A DNA stretch of 16,905 bases from Gonium pectorale (Eukaryota; Chlorophyta; Chlorophyceae; Chlamydomonadales; Volvocaceae), in contig LSYV01000009.1 in the NCBI GenBank assembly GCA_001584585.1, positions 2,786,431-2,803,335 of the forward strand, in the 5' to 3' direction. Below the pieces are notes generated by a model, which was given only the letters and a program-made list of their open reading frames with translations, was not told the DNA's origin and ran no database searches. Positions 9,381-16,905 of this stretch are shown piece after piece. The translations under genes and the position numbers were made by a program. The stretch's first letter is position 1. The number at the start of each line of letters is the position of its first letter.

Positions 9381-10631
9381 TCACACCAGCTGCACGGCCG
9401 CAATGCCGGGGATCTTTTCCCGCAGCTTCTGCGTCACCGCCACGCGGACGGTCATGACGTTGGCGGCGGGCCCCGTGATCTTGACCTTGACGATCACGCC
9501 GTCAATGTTGACCAGCTCCAGCGCGCCGCCGCCCGTACCCACCAGGTACGGACGGATCTCGTTGAGCACCGTCTCCACGTTCTCCGAGTTGAGCTCCAAC
9601 CCCAGGCTCTCCTCCGTCACCTGCTCCACGTCCAGGATCTCCTGCGGGTGGGGAGGGCCGAGTGAGGGGGGATGGGGGGGGGCGGGTGAGCGAGGGCGTG
9701 TGGGGGCGGGGTAGGGGGGGGGCGGAGGGGCGTGAGGGCCCGGCGGGGCAGGGCGAGGGAGGCGGGTGGGGAGCGGGACGGGTGGCGCCCAGCAGTAAGA
9801 GCGGATTAGACGCGTGCGCTGGGTGCGGGTGTGAGTTGTGTGTGTACTTCTCGTGCCCCGAGCGGAGAGCGTGTGGGTCTGCGATGAACCTGTCCTGTCC
9901 TGTGGTCTGGTCTGGTCTGGCTGATCGAGAAAAGGTGTGTGCCCCACACGCGGTCGCCGCTGCAGTTAGGCAGGTGGTGTTAGGTGGTGGGCTTTGGCGA
10001 TGCACTGGGCGCTCGTTTAGCATGTTGTGGGCCCGTGGAGTGAGGACCATGGGGTGGGGTGGGATGCAGGAGGTGGAGCGGGGAGCGCCGCCGAATGGCA
10101 GCGCCCCCCGGGGGGATAACCCCTCCCCCCACCCCGTTTTTTCAGTGCTGCTTACGGGGATCTTCTCCATGAGGCGGCGCTTGATGCCTATGGTCATGGT
10201 CGTCATCGAGCTGGGGCACGAGCCGCAGGCGCCCTGCAGCTTGAGCTTGACGACCAGGCCGTCAATTTCGATGAACTCGACGTTGCCGCCGTCTGCCATC
10301 AGGTACGGGCGGACCTGCGGCGCGACGGGGCCTCAATGCGTACTTCAATCACCGCGACCCCGCGGCGACCTACCTCGTCAAGGACCTTCTCCACGTTCTC
10401 AGGCGTCAGCTCCATCATCTCCGTCTGCTCTTGCGTGGCACGCACGAGCCCGCTCGACCGCTTTGGCGCGGGGCCCGAGCGGCGCGGGACGACCGACTGC
10501 AGCCCGACCGCGGTCATGGCCGAGGCCGAGTGCATAGACCGCGAAGCCACACGCGCTGGGACCAAGATGCTGACATGGTTAGCACAGCGCGGGCTGACGC
10601 TCGCGCCGGTATGGCAGCGCAGCGCTGCCAT
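9381..10631 (-). CDS. NFU: Chloroplast NifU-like Fe-S cluster scaffold (NFU1/2/3 type)
   Basis: Complete minus-strand gene with exons 10631-10374, 10314-10156 and 9641-9381 (678 nt, 225 aa). Introns are 59 nt (GTAGGT...CGCAG) and 514 nt (GTAAGC...CGCAG). The protein takes Fe-S clusters from the plastid SUF machinery and passes them to acceptors such as photosystem I. Residues 1 to about 65 form an Arg/Ser/Ala-rich chloroplast transit peptide with a plausible VRA cleavage site. Nfu domain 1 (about 74-139) carries GACGSCPSS with the CxxC cluster ligands at Cys116 and Cys119. Domain 2 (about 156-225) has GPAANVMT in that place and has lost both cysteines, as in the plant plastid NFU1-3 proteins. 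The ATG is the first after an in-frame TGA; Met33 is an alternative start. It is divergent from the gene at 10941. Which NFU paralogue it is cannot be told. Confidence 0.95.
9642..10155 (-). other. Intron 2 of NFU (514 nt)
   Basis: Minus-strand GT-AG intron joining MEKIP to EILDVEQV in phase 0. Read on the coding strand it ends in a long C-rich stretch before CGCAG, seen as the G-rich tract at 9646-9780 on the plus strand. No exon-like content inside. Confidence 0.85.
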
Positions 10632-10940
10632 TTGTGGTAGGAATGGAGGTGCTCAGAGGCAAGAGTACGAGGTAATAAAGAGTATAGACAGGGCGCAATA
10701 GCAGCAAGGCGATCGCTTGCGAATTGGGCAGGAGGCGAGCCTTTCCTGTCCGTATTACTAGGTGCCGCACGCAACAGTCTTGCACTCGTCCCCGCACCTG
10801 TTTGCATCGCCACTGCGTACCATACATAACACTTAGAAACGCCGAATTGACGTATACACCTCGGAACAACTTCTAGTGGTCTTTGCTTCTCCAACCACAG
10901 CCCCACCCATTTTCTGTACCGAGCTCTGTCGTTCATTCCA
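10632..10940. promoter_or_regulatory. Shared divergent promoter, NFU / At4g37920-like gene
   Basis: Only 309 nt separate the two start codons on opposite strands. The interval is clearly less GC-rich than its surroundings and has no homopolymer tracts. It contains GCGATCGC (10709-10716) and several AT-rich words (GTAATAAAG, GTATAGAC, CATACATAAC) but no clear consensus TATA box at a fitting distance for either gene. It must hold both 5' UTRs and both core promoters. Confidence 0.7.
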
Positions 10941-13900
10941 ATGCTTGGTGAAGTAGCTCTGCGGAGCACCGGCTCCGTTCCGGCACTCCGACCGGCCGCC
11001 GTCCTAGCCCCGCAACCACATCGCTCCTCGTCTTGCGCCGCGCTGCGCTACGCGCATAGCGGCGTCGAACCCCCGCCGTCTGGGCCGTCGACGTCGGCGC
11101 CCGCGGCGTCCGCTTGGCCCCACCCCGCCGGTGAGACCGCAACCCCCCGCCAGCCCCACACCTCGTCTGGCAGCCGCACCGACAGGGACTTGGAGAGGAG
11201 GCTCACACAACCATTGCCCACGGCACGTTGGCATGGCACTTTGCTGCTAGAGCGCCACATGAAGGCGCCCCCGGGGTGCAAGCCTCCAACTGCCTGGCGG
11301 GACAGCCGCCCGTTGACCGCCCTTTCGCCGCGCCGCCGGCCGTTTCCCCCTCGAAGACCTGCCCCCGCCCCCTCACCCCCCTCACGCCTTACGCCCGGAG
11401 ACGCTTCCCTCCCGCTCTCCAACTCCCACCCCCACCCCGCTGACGCCCTCTCCCCGGCTCCTCCGCCCGCTCCGCCCGACAGGCCCAGCGGCGATGGCGC
11501 GGGGCCGCCGGGCACTGCCGTGCTGCGCCGCCTCGGCGCCCGCAGGCGTCGCCGGCGACGCCGCCTCCACCCCCGCCTCCGCATCGGCCTCCTCATCCAC
11601 ATCCGCTCCGCCCTCGACCTCTGCCGGGGGCAGCCGGGTCTCAAGCACGGACGACGTGAGTGCTGACGCGGCGGCAGTACGGCACGCGTACGGGTGTACG
11701 ACACGTGTAGTGCATGGGTGGGCTCCAGAACCCCTTTGCTTGGGATCCGGGGAGCTGCCTGCGCCGGGTCCGGGGCGCGTAGTCCCCGGTAGCCCTCGCA
11801 GCCCCGGGGGGGTGGGCGGGGGACTCTCGCCTCCGCGGCAAACAGCGGCACCGGCGCCTGCGGCCGACAGGCAAGGGGCGCCGGGCTGCCCCTGCTGGGA
11901 GCACCATCGGTGAGCACCCGAGCGACGTCGTGGGTGGATGCGGCGGCGGCGGACCAGGCGGGCAGCCGGCCAGGATGGCGGCGTGGGCCCCGGCCCCTGG
12001 TGTCCCGGCCCCTGGAGTCCCGGCCCCTGGAGTCCCGGCAGCGGACCAGCGTCAGCCGCGCAGCGTCAGCGGACCCGCGGTGCAGTGCGAGACGGGCCAG
12101 CCCACAGCCCATAGCCCACAGCTGCCCAGCAGTAAACCGTGCCAAATAGCCGTTCAGCAGCTCGGGCTGCCAGCGCTGGGGGCTGTCGTACAGCGGCGCC
12201 CGGCCGCCCGGCTGCCCCCTGGGTGCTAGGCGCCTCCCCGCGGGCTCAAGAGGCTTAGGCCAGGCTAGCAGGCCCGGCCCGACCAGGGTGTGGTGCGCCA
12301 CCTGCCACGGTGGCCGGTGGCGCCCCGGGCCCTGGGCCCTCCGACCCTGGGCCCTGGCCAGTGTTCCTGGGGCCCACTGCCGCCCCTCCGCATGACCTCC
12401 CTCCCCGTGCCCCACCCCCATACCATCTGCCCACACATCCACATCCGTTGCCCCGCCCGCGCTGCCCCTGCCCCCTCCCTGCGCCCCCGCCATGCACCCG
12501 CTCCCGCCCCCCCTCCCTACACACACACATACTGAGAATGCCTTCCAATCCCCACCCACCCCCATGCACCCCACACCCCATCAGATCGTCAGCCCCAAGC
12601 GCGAGGCGCGCCTGACGCTGGCCGAGTACCAGATCATCTACGACCGCCTGATCGCCATCTTCCAGACGCGCCCCCGCGACGACTGGAAGAAGCTCATTGT
12701 GTTCAGCAAGCAGTGGGACCAGCACGCAACCGGCGTGTTCGACAGGTGTGGGGGGTGCTGTTGCGGGTGCGGGCGCGAGTCGGGTCAGGGCGGGGGAGGG
12801 TGAGGGGGTCGGGGCAGGGCGGGGGTCGGGGCGGCGGTGGGGGCGGGGGTGGGGGCGGGTGGCCGAGCGATGCCGAGTGCTGCAGGGCCAGGTCCGGCAG
12901 GGGCGTGGTTGGGCAGGCGTGGCTTGCTCGACGCTCGGGTGCCCGAGCGATCACAGCCACTCTCCACCCGCCCCCCCCTTTCCAGCCCGTTGCTCCTCGT
13001 CCTCGTTGCCCTGACCCCAAGTGACCTCCTTGCCACCTCCTATGGTTGTTATCACTCCCTCCCTCCTGCGCCCTCCCTTCCTCCTCCCCTCCTCCGTACC
13101 CCCACACAGGATCAAGGAGCTCGCGGACGCCGAGGCCGACGTGGACAAGAAGATGGCGCTGCGGAAGCTTTTCGAGGGCGCTGCAGAACGTGAGGCATCC
13201 CGGGGGGCGGGGCCTGGCGCTGGGCGAGGGTTGGGGAGGGGAGGGGAGGATTGCCGCCGAACCGCGCCTCCGTCTCGTCATTACCCCCCCACCCACCCCA
13301 CCTCAACCCCACCCCAGCGCATGAACGCAACCAGATGCTGCCAGCGCGGACTCCCCCGCTTTCCTCGACAACCCCCCGCCCCCCGCCCCTCTCAGCGGGT
13401 TCTGGGGCTGGAATGCGAAGGGACACTCCGGGGGTGCGAGGGGCGCCGGGAGCATTGCGCCGTGAGAACTGGGCCTTCGGCGACTCGGGACGAGGCATGC
13501 GCCCCAGGGCTCCCCTCCTGAGAACCCCCTCGCTCCCCTCACCCGCCCCCCTCGCCCGCCCCCCCCCCTCGCCCCCCCCTTTCCCCCCAGGTGAACGAGG
13601 AGGTGTCCCGCTACAACCGGGTGCTGATGAAGCTGGCGGAGGCGGCCGACGACGAGTGGGAGGCCATCGTGGCGGCCTACCGGGGCGACATGCAGAAGCC
13701 CTTCTTCGAGCACATGCAGTGCCTCATGGCGGCGGCAAAGGTGGGGCGTCTAGGGGTGGGGTGGGGAGGGTGTTGGGGGCCGGATGCAGTCTCCGTCCGC
13801 TCCCGCCCGTGACGCCATCGGATACACGCGTCCGCCTGCCCCCGGCTGCCCGGCTGCCAAGTCCCGGACCCGACTCCCAAATTTCCCTCTCTCGGTCCCC

Positions 13901-16682
13901 AACACAGGATGCTTGCACCCCGACTGACTGCCGTTGGGTGCCCCGCATCCGTGTCGTGACCAAACTCCCCTTTTTCGTCATTGCCTGCATCTCCGGATTT
14001 CCCCGCCCCAACCCCCAACCCCAACCCCGGCTCCCCTCGCCCCCTACCCCCGTAGGACGACCCCTCCCGCCTGGACCAGCTGGTGCTGCTCAACACCCGA
14101 CTGATCGCGCTCATCTCCAACCACGACGCGGTGGCGGCGGAGCCCGAGAAGCTGGAGAAGGCGGCGGAGCTGTACCGCGACGTGCTGTCGTCGGTGAGCA
14201 AAGGGGCGGTTGGGCGGTTACACTATGTAGTTGGGTGGTTGAAATGGAATTATTGGCGATTGATGGTTGAATCGGTTTCTTGGATGGTTAGGCGGTGGGT
14301 TGGAGGCCGCTGTCGCGCTATTGTGGCTTGGGGCTGGCCTGGGATTGGGCTGGGTCGGGCGGCGGATGTGGCGGCCCCCGCCCCCGCCCGCGCCCTCGCC
14401 CCGGTGTGGCGTGGCGTGGCGAGGTGTGTAGGGACCCGCCGTCAGGGCACACCCGGGCCATCTGGGCCGTCTTGGCGCCACCCTCGACCCCACCACCACG
14501 GCCGCCCTCCAAGCGAGCTGCAACCCGGGCTGCGCCGCCCACACGGCCCTCACGGCCCGCGGCCCCTCGCTCTTGCCTACGTCCTTCAAACCCCCCTTCC
14601 CTCAAATCCCCCCTGGCAGGTGGGCAGTTTGGAGGACCTGGACAAGAAGATGGCGGAGCTGGCGTCCAGCGGACGGATCGACCCGGCCTTCCTGCAGGTT
14701 TGTGCGGCGGGCGGGGGCTTCCAGGGAGGCTCGAAGGGGGTCACGTAAATGGGGGCATGGCGTGCAGGGGGCCGGGGGCGCGGCGGGGGGGCGGAGGGAG
14801 GCACGGTGGAAGGTGGAGTGGGTTCGCGGCACAGACTTGACCGGCGGGCAACCGCGCCCAGAGCCCAGAGCCCAGAGCCGGATGGAGGAGGGAGAGGGTG
14901 AGCCTGCGCGGCGTGAGGACCCGAACGGAAGCAGCACGAGGGGCCTCTCTCCCTGGCCGGTCCACCCTCCCGCCCACGTTACTCCGCGGGTGACTGGGAC
15001 TGGGAAGCCGCCTGCTGCGGAGGTGCCCTCCCGTCGGTGCACCTCCCGTGCCCAGCTGGCGCCCGGGTGTGTTGTGTTGTGTTGTGTGTGGGGGGGGGGC
15101 GGGGGTTGGGAAGGGCGGGCGGTGCTGCGCTCCGGACAACGGGTAAGTGCGGTTTGGTTGCGACAGGCGCAGGAGGGCGACAGAGCCCAAAGTAGGGGGC
15201 TGCTGCGGCCTGCGGCGTGGGGATAGGGGGGTTAGAGAGGCCGCTGTGTCCCGCTGGTCAGTCGGGTGGGGGAGGAGGGCGTGCCGCCGCGACGCCGTGA
15301 CCCACTGCTGGCGCCTGAACGCTCCTCGGTCCAAGGAGCGCAAGGGCACGCCCCCTGACCTTTTCGCTTCTGCCGCTGCTGTTGCCGTCACTGCCGCCGC
15401 CCCGTGACCGCCGCCGCCCCTGCCGCGTCCGCGTGCAGATCTCGGCCAAGGCGTACGGCGCCGCCCGCGACACCAACATGACTAAGGACGAGGCCAAGTG
15501 GGTGGCGTACAAGATGTACCGCAACGTGAGAGAGAGAGAGAGAGCGGAGGGGGGCCCGGGGCGTGTTTTTGGATTTTGTGTGCAAAGGGTGAGGCCATGG
15601 CAAACAGTGATTTGTGCGTGTGGGGGTGGTGGCGGGGGGCCCTGTCGTCCTGCGGCTGTTGCCTCCCTCTTCATGACCCATCGCCGCCTCCCACCCTCCC
15701 CGTGCAAACGCCGGTGCACGCACACGCACACGAAACCACACCGCCCAGGGCGGCGCCTCCTCACCCCTTCCGCTGCTCACCACACCGACACCCACACCCG
15801 CCACCCCCCCGCAGGCCCGCGACTACTTTGACCGGCAGCAGCCCGTCGAGAAGCGCATCATCGAGTACCTGCTCAAGGTGGCCGACCCCACTGAGCGGCG
15901 CAACCTGCTGGACCAGGCGGTCACCCCCGGGCCGGTGCGCGCCACCGAGACGCACGACTACATGTACTCCACGCCCGAGGTGAGGCGCTGGGGGGTGGGC
16001 GGGCGGGGAGCGGGGGACGGGGACGGGCAGGAGGGGACGGGGACGGGGACGGGGACGGGGGATTTGCAGTGGGGGGGAAGCGCCTCCGGGCCAGCGCTGG
16101 GGGTCTGGGTGGTGCGGTGGGGATGCCAGCGCCCGAGGGAAGCCATCCGCTCCTCCCTCCTGCCCCCGGGGGGCCGGGTCGGGGTCACCGGCCTGAGCTG
16201 CGTGCGCCTTCGTCTGGCCTGCGCCGTCGGCTGGGTGGGACCGGGGCGGGCACTCGCCTGAGGCTGTCCTAGCGGGAGCGCTGTCCAAGTTTCCAACTTG
16301 TTGAGTCTTGCCCCCCCCTCCAGTGGCCCGGCGAGGGAGTGTGTGTGCCCTCCAACCCGCACCTCCCCCCCGCCCGCCGGCCACCTCGATAGCCCTTCGC
16401 CGGTCATCATCTTCGCCCTTGCCTTCGTGACCCCCCCCGTGCTCCCCCCCATCCCGCTTTCTCGACGGCTTTTCTTTCTTCAAACCTCGGCTCTCTCGAC
16501 TGTTGGGATGGTAATGCGCCCCCAGCTTCTCCACTGAGAGAGCCATACAACCCACTGCCCCCCCCCCCACCCCGCAGCGGCTGTTCCTGGTCATTGACAA
16601 CACGCTCCGCGCCTACCACCTGATGCGCGAGGGGGCGGCCAAGAACCTCAACACGCCCGAGGCGGCGGTGCTACCCAGCAAG
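10941..16682 (+). CDS. At4g37920-like plastid protein of unknown function (3' end beyond window)
   Basis: Ten exons of a plus-strand gene: 10941-11130, 11483-11655, 12585-12745, 13110-13194 (3' limit uncertain), 13591-13740, 14056-14193, 14620-14697, 15439-15525, 15815-15979 and 16578-16682, about 444 codons so far. The donor GTTTGT at 16683 leads out of the window. The first ~120 residues are Ser/Ala/Pro/Arg-rich, as expected for a plastid transit peptide and linker; the ATG at 11494 in exon 2 is an alternative start. The rest is charged and helical: LAEYQIIYDRLIAIFQTRPR, WKKLIVFSKQWDQHATGVFD, VNEEVSRYNRVLMKL, then DEAKWVAYKMYRN, EKRIIEYLLKVADPTERRNL and YMYSTPERLFLVIDNTLRAY. From memory this order matches the plant family of At4g37920 (chloroplastic, uncharacterised), including its Y-x-TP-x(10-13)-AYH motif. 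The homology was not checked by search. No catalytic site is visible. Confidence 0.78.
11131..11482 (+). other. Intron 1 of the At4g37920-like gene
   Basis: GTGAGA donor and a strongly pyrimidine-rich CCGACAG acceptor join the two transit-peptide exons in phase 1. The supported splice restores one open frame of 121 codons. If translation begins at 11494 instead, this would be 5' UTR. Confidence 0.65.
11656..12584 (+). other. Intron 2 of the At4g37920-like gene (929 nt)
   Basis: GTGAGT donor, CATCAG acceptor, phase 0. It holds a GTAC cluster (about 11683-11700), three tandem 15-bp units (11989-12033), a repeated CCCTGGGCCCT, a short (AC)n at about 12519-12529 and GAGAATGCCTTCCAATCC at 12534-12551. 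No conserved exon was seen. Confidence 0.75.
11989..12033 (+). repeat. 15-bp tandem repeat, 3 copies
   Basis: CCCGGCCCCTGGTGT followed by two identical CCCGGCCCCTGGAGT units, 15 bp each, inside intron 2 of the At4g37920-like gene. A minisatellite-like array with no coding meaning. Confidence 0.9.
12746..13109 (+). other. Intron 3 of the At4g37920-like gene
   Basis: GTGTGG donor splits the Arg codon of VFDR (AG|G); acceptor is CACACAG. The first ~120 nt are almost pure G-tracts (12780-12860, several runs of 4-5 G with G-quadruplex potential), while the last ~140 nt are C/T-rich. Confidence 0.85.
13195..13590 (+). other. Intron 4 of the At4g37920-like gene, boundaries unresolved
   Basis: The acceptor before VNEEVSRYN (CCCCCCAG at 13583-13590) needs phase 0. 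The only good GT donor (13190, AAC|GTGAGG) is phase 1. A GC donor at 13195 (GTGAG|GCATCC) would keep frame, or a 38-nt micro-exon at 13396-13433 could restore it. The stretch is otherwise G-rich, then C-rich. Confidence 0.5.
13741..14055 (+). other. Intron 5 of the At4g37920-like gene
   Basis: GTGGGG donor, CCGTAG acceptor, phase 0, between MAAAK and DDPSRLDQ. G-rich start, C-rich end with a CCCCAACCCCCAACCCCAACC run at about 14006-14027. Nothing else seen. Confidence 0.85.
14194..14619 (+). other. Intron 6 of the At4g37920-like gene
   Basis: GTGAGC donor, CTGGCAG acceptor, phase 0. The first ~110 nt are unusually T-rich for this window and repeat GGTTG/GGTTA-like words; the remainder is G-rich, then C-rich. 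Confidence 0.85.
14698..15438 (+). other. Intron 7 of the At4g37920-like gene (741 nt)
   Basis: GTTTGT donor, CGTGCAG acceptor, phase 0, between PAFLQ and ISAKAYGAA. It contains CCCAGAG in three tandem copies (14857-14877) and a GTGTT repeat running into a G tract (about 15068-15099). No conserved exon was seen. Confidence 0.85.
15526..15814 (+). other. Intron 8 of the At4g37920-like gene
   Basis: GTGAGAGAG donor running into a (GA)n microsatellite (15529-15542), C-rich 3' half, CCCGCAG acceptor, phase 0. The GA repeat begins at the splice donor, so length changes there would sit against the 5' splice site. Confidence 0.85.
15980..16577 (+). other. Intron 9 of the At4g37920-like gene (598 nt)
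   Basis: GTGAGG donor, CCCGCAG acceptor, phase 0, between YSTPE and RLFLVID. It contains a GGGGAC tandem tract near 16014-16062 and a C/T-rich 3' part. No exon seen. Confidence 0.85.
16014..16062 (+). repeat. GGGGAC-type tandem repeat
   Basis: Repeated GGGGAC units, interrupted once by GGCAGGA, giving six or more G4 runs at short spacing. A hexanucleotide microsatellite with G-quadruplex potential in intron 9 of the At4g37920-like gene. Confidence 0.8.
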
Positions 16683-16905
16683 GTTTGTGGGGTAGGGGGG
16701 TTTCGGGGCGCGGGGGGAGCCGGCGGGGAAGCGGGGGAGGGCCCACGACGGGCTGCCGTCCTCGGAGTGGAGACTGGGGCAGCGGGGAACCGGGGGAACC
16801 GGTAACACACTACGGGGGGGGGGGGGGGCGACAATGGGGGGGGGGGGGCGGGACTACGGCGGGCCGAGCGGAGTAGGGTTGCGTGGGCGGGGGGGGGGAG
16901 GGCGG
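16683..16905 (+). other. Start of intron 10, poly-G rich, runs out of window
   Basis: After the donor GTTTGT the sequence is G-rich with long homopolymers (15 G at 16814-16828, 13 G at 16836-16848, and another near 16889-16898). No acceptor was found before the window ends. Confidence 0.75.

Noticed and set aside
9502..10299. 265-codon minus-strand ORF beginning [14 protein letters not shown]
   Set aside because: It is NFU exon 2 read through the retained intron into the wrong frame; splicing at 10155/9642 gives the conserved protein.
11989..12033. CRISPR-like short repeats
   Set aside because: The units are contiguous with no spacers, and the context is a eukaryotic intron.
11048..12574. 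508-codon minus-strand ORF
   Set aside because: It overlaps supported exons and introns of the plus-strand gene, is Arg/Gly/Pro/Ala-rich with no domain, and is expected from the scarcity of stop codons in GC-rich DNA.
14006..14027. Telomere-like C-rich repeat
   Set aside because: Volvocine telomeres are TTTTAGGG repeats; this is an irregular C/A tract acting as the polypyrimidine region of an intron.
13251..14270. 339-codon plus-strand ORF
   Set aside because: It runs through C-rich intron sequence in a different frame from the conserved VNEEVSRYN and DDPSRLDQ exons. Only a 38-nt part was kept as a possible micro-exon.

Overview
This window looks like nuclear DNA from a GC-rich green alga of the Chlamydomonas/Volvocales type. 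The genes have many short exons and GT-AG introns, third codon positions are strongly G/C, and the sequence is rich in homopurine/homopyrimidine tracts. Coding regions are followed at a distance by TGTAA, the volvocine poly(A) signal. No bacterial-style operons, CRISPR arrays, intact transposons or credible tRNA/rRNA genes were found. Species cannot be assigned by reading alone.

Layout. (1) 1-709, plus strand: the 3' end of a mitochondrial-carrier (SLC25) gene, followed by about 1 kb of 3' UTR with TGTAA at 1718. (2) About 1723-3640: a gene-poor stretch with a TATA box at 1926, a small cysteine-rich ORF (2176-2454), an unassigned minus-strand ORF (2955-3359), and the promoter/5' UTR of the next gene. 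(3) 3660-7111, plus strand: a complete five-exon gene for V-type ATPase subunit D (264 aa). Its third intron holds a perfect 19-bp hairpin. Its 3' UTR ends near TGTAA at 7939. (4) 9381-10631, minus strand: a complete three-exon gene for a chloroplast NifU-like Fe-S scaffold with one intact and one degenerate Nfu domain (225 aa). It is tail-to-tail with the V-ATPase gene. (5) 10941 to beyond the end, plus strand: the first ten exons of a gene that appears to be the algal homologue of the uncharacterised plastid protein At4g37920. It starts 309 nt from the NFU start codon on the opposite strand, so the two plastid-protein genes share a divergent promoter region.

The genes are not one pathway: a mitochondrial carrier, a vacuolar proton pump stator/rotor part, a plastid Fe-S assembly factor and a plastid protein of unknown role. 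Points for a second look are the intronic hairpin, an 18-nt motif placed at the same distance from the 3' splice site in introns of two unrelated genes, the G-rich to C-rich polarity of nearly every intron, a splice-phase conflict near 13190-13590 that needs a GC donor or a micro-exon, the shared promoter, and the cysteine-rich ORF downstream of an orphan TATA box.
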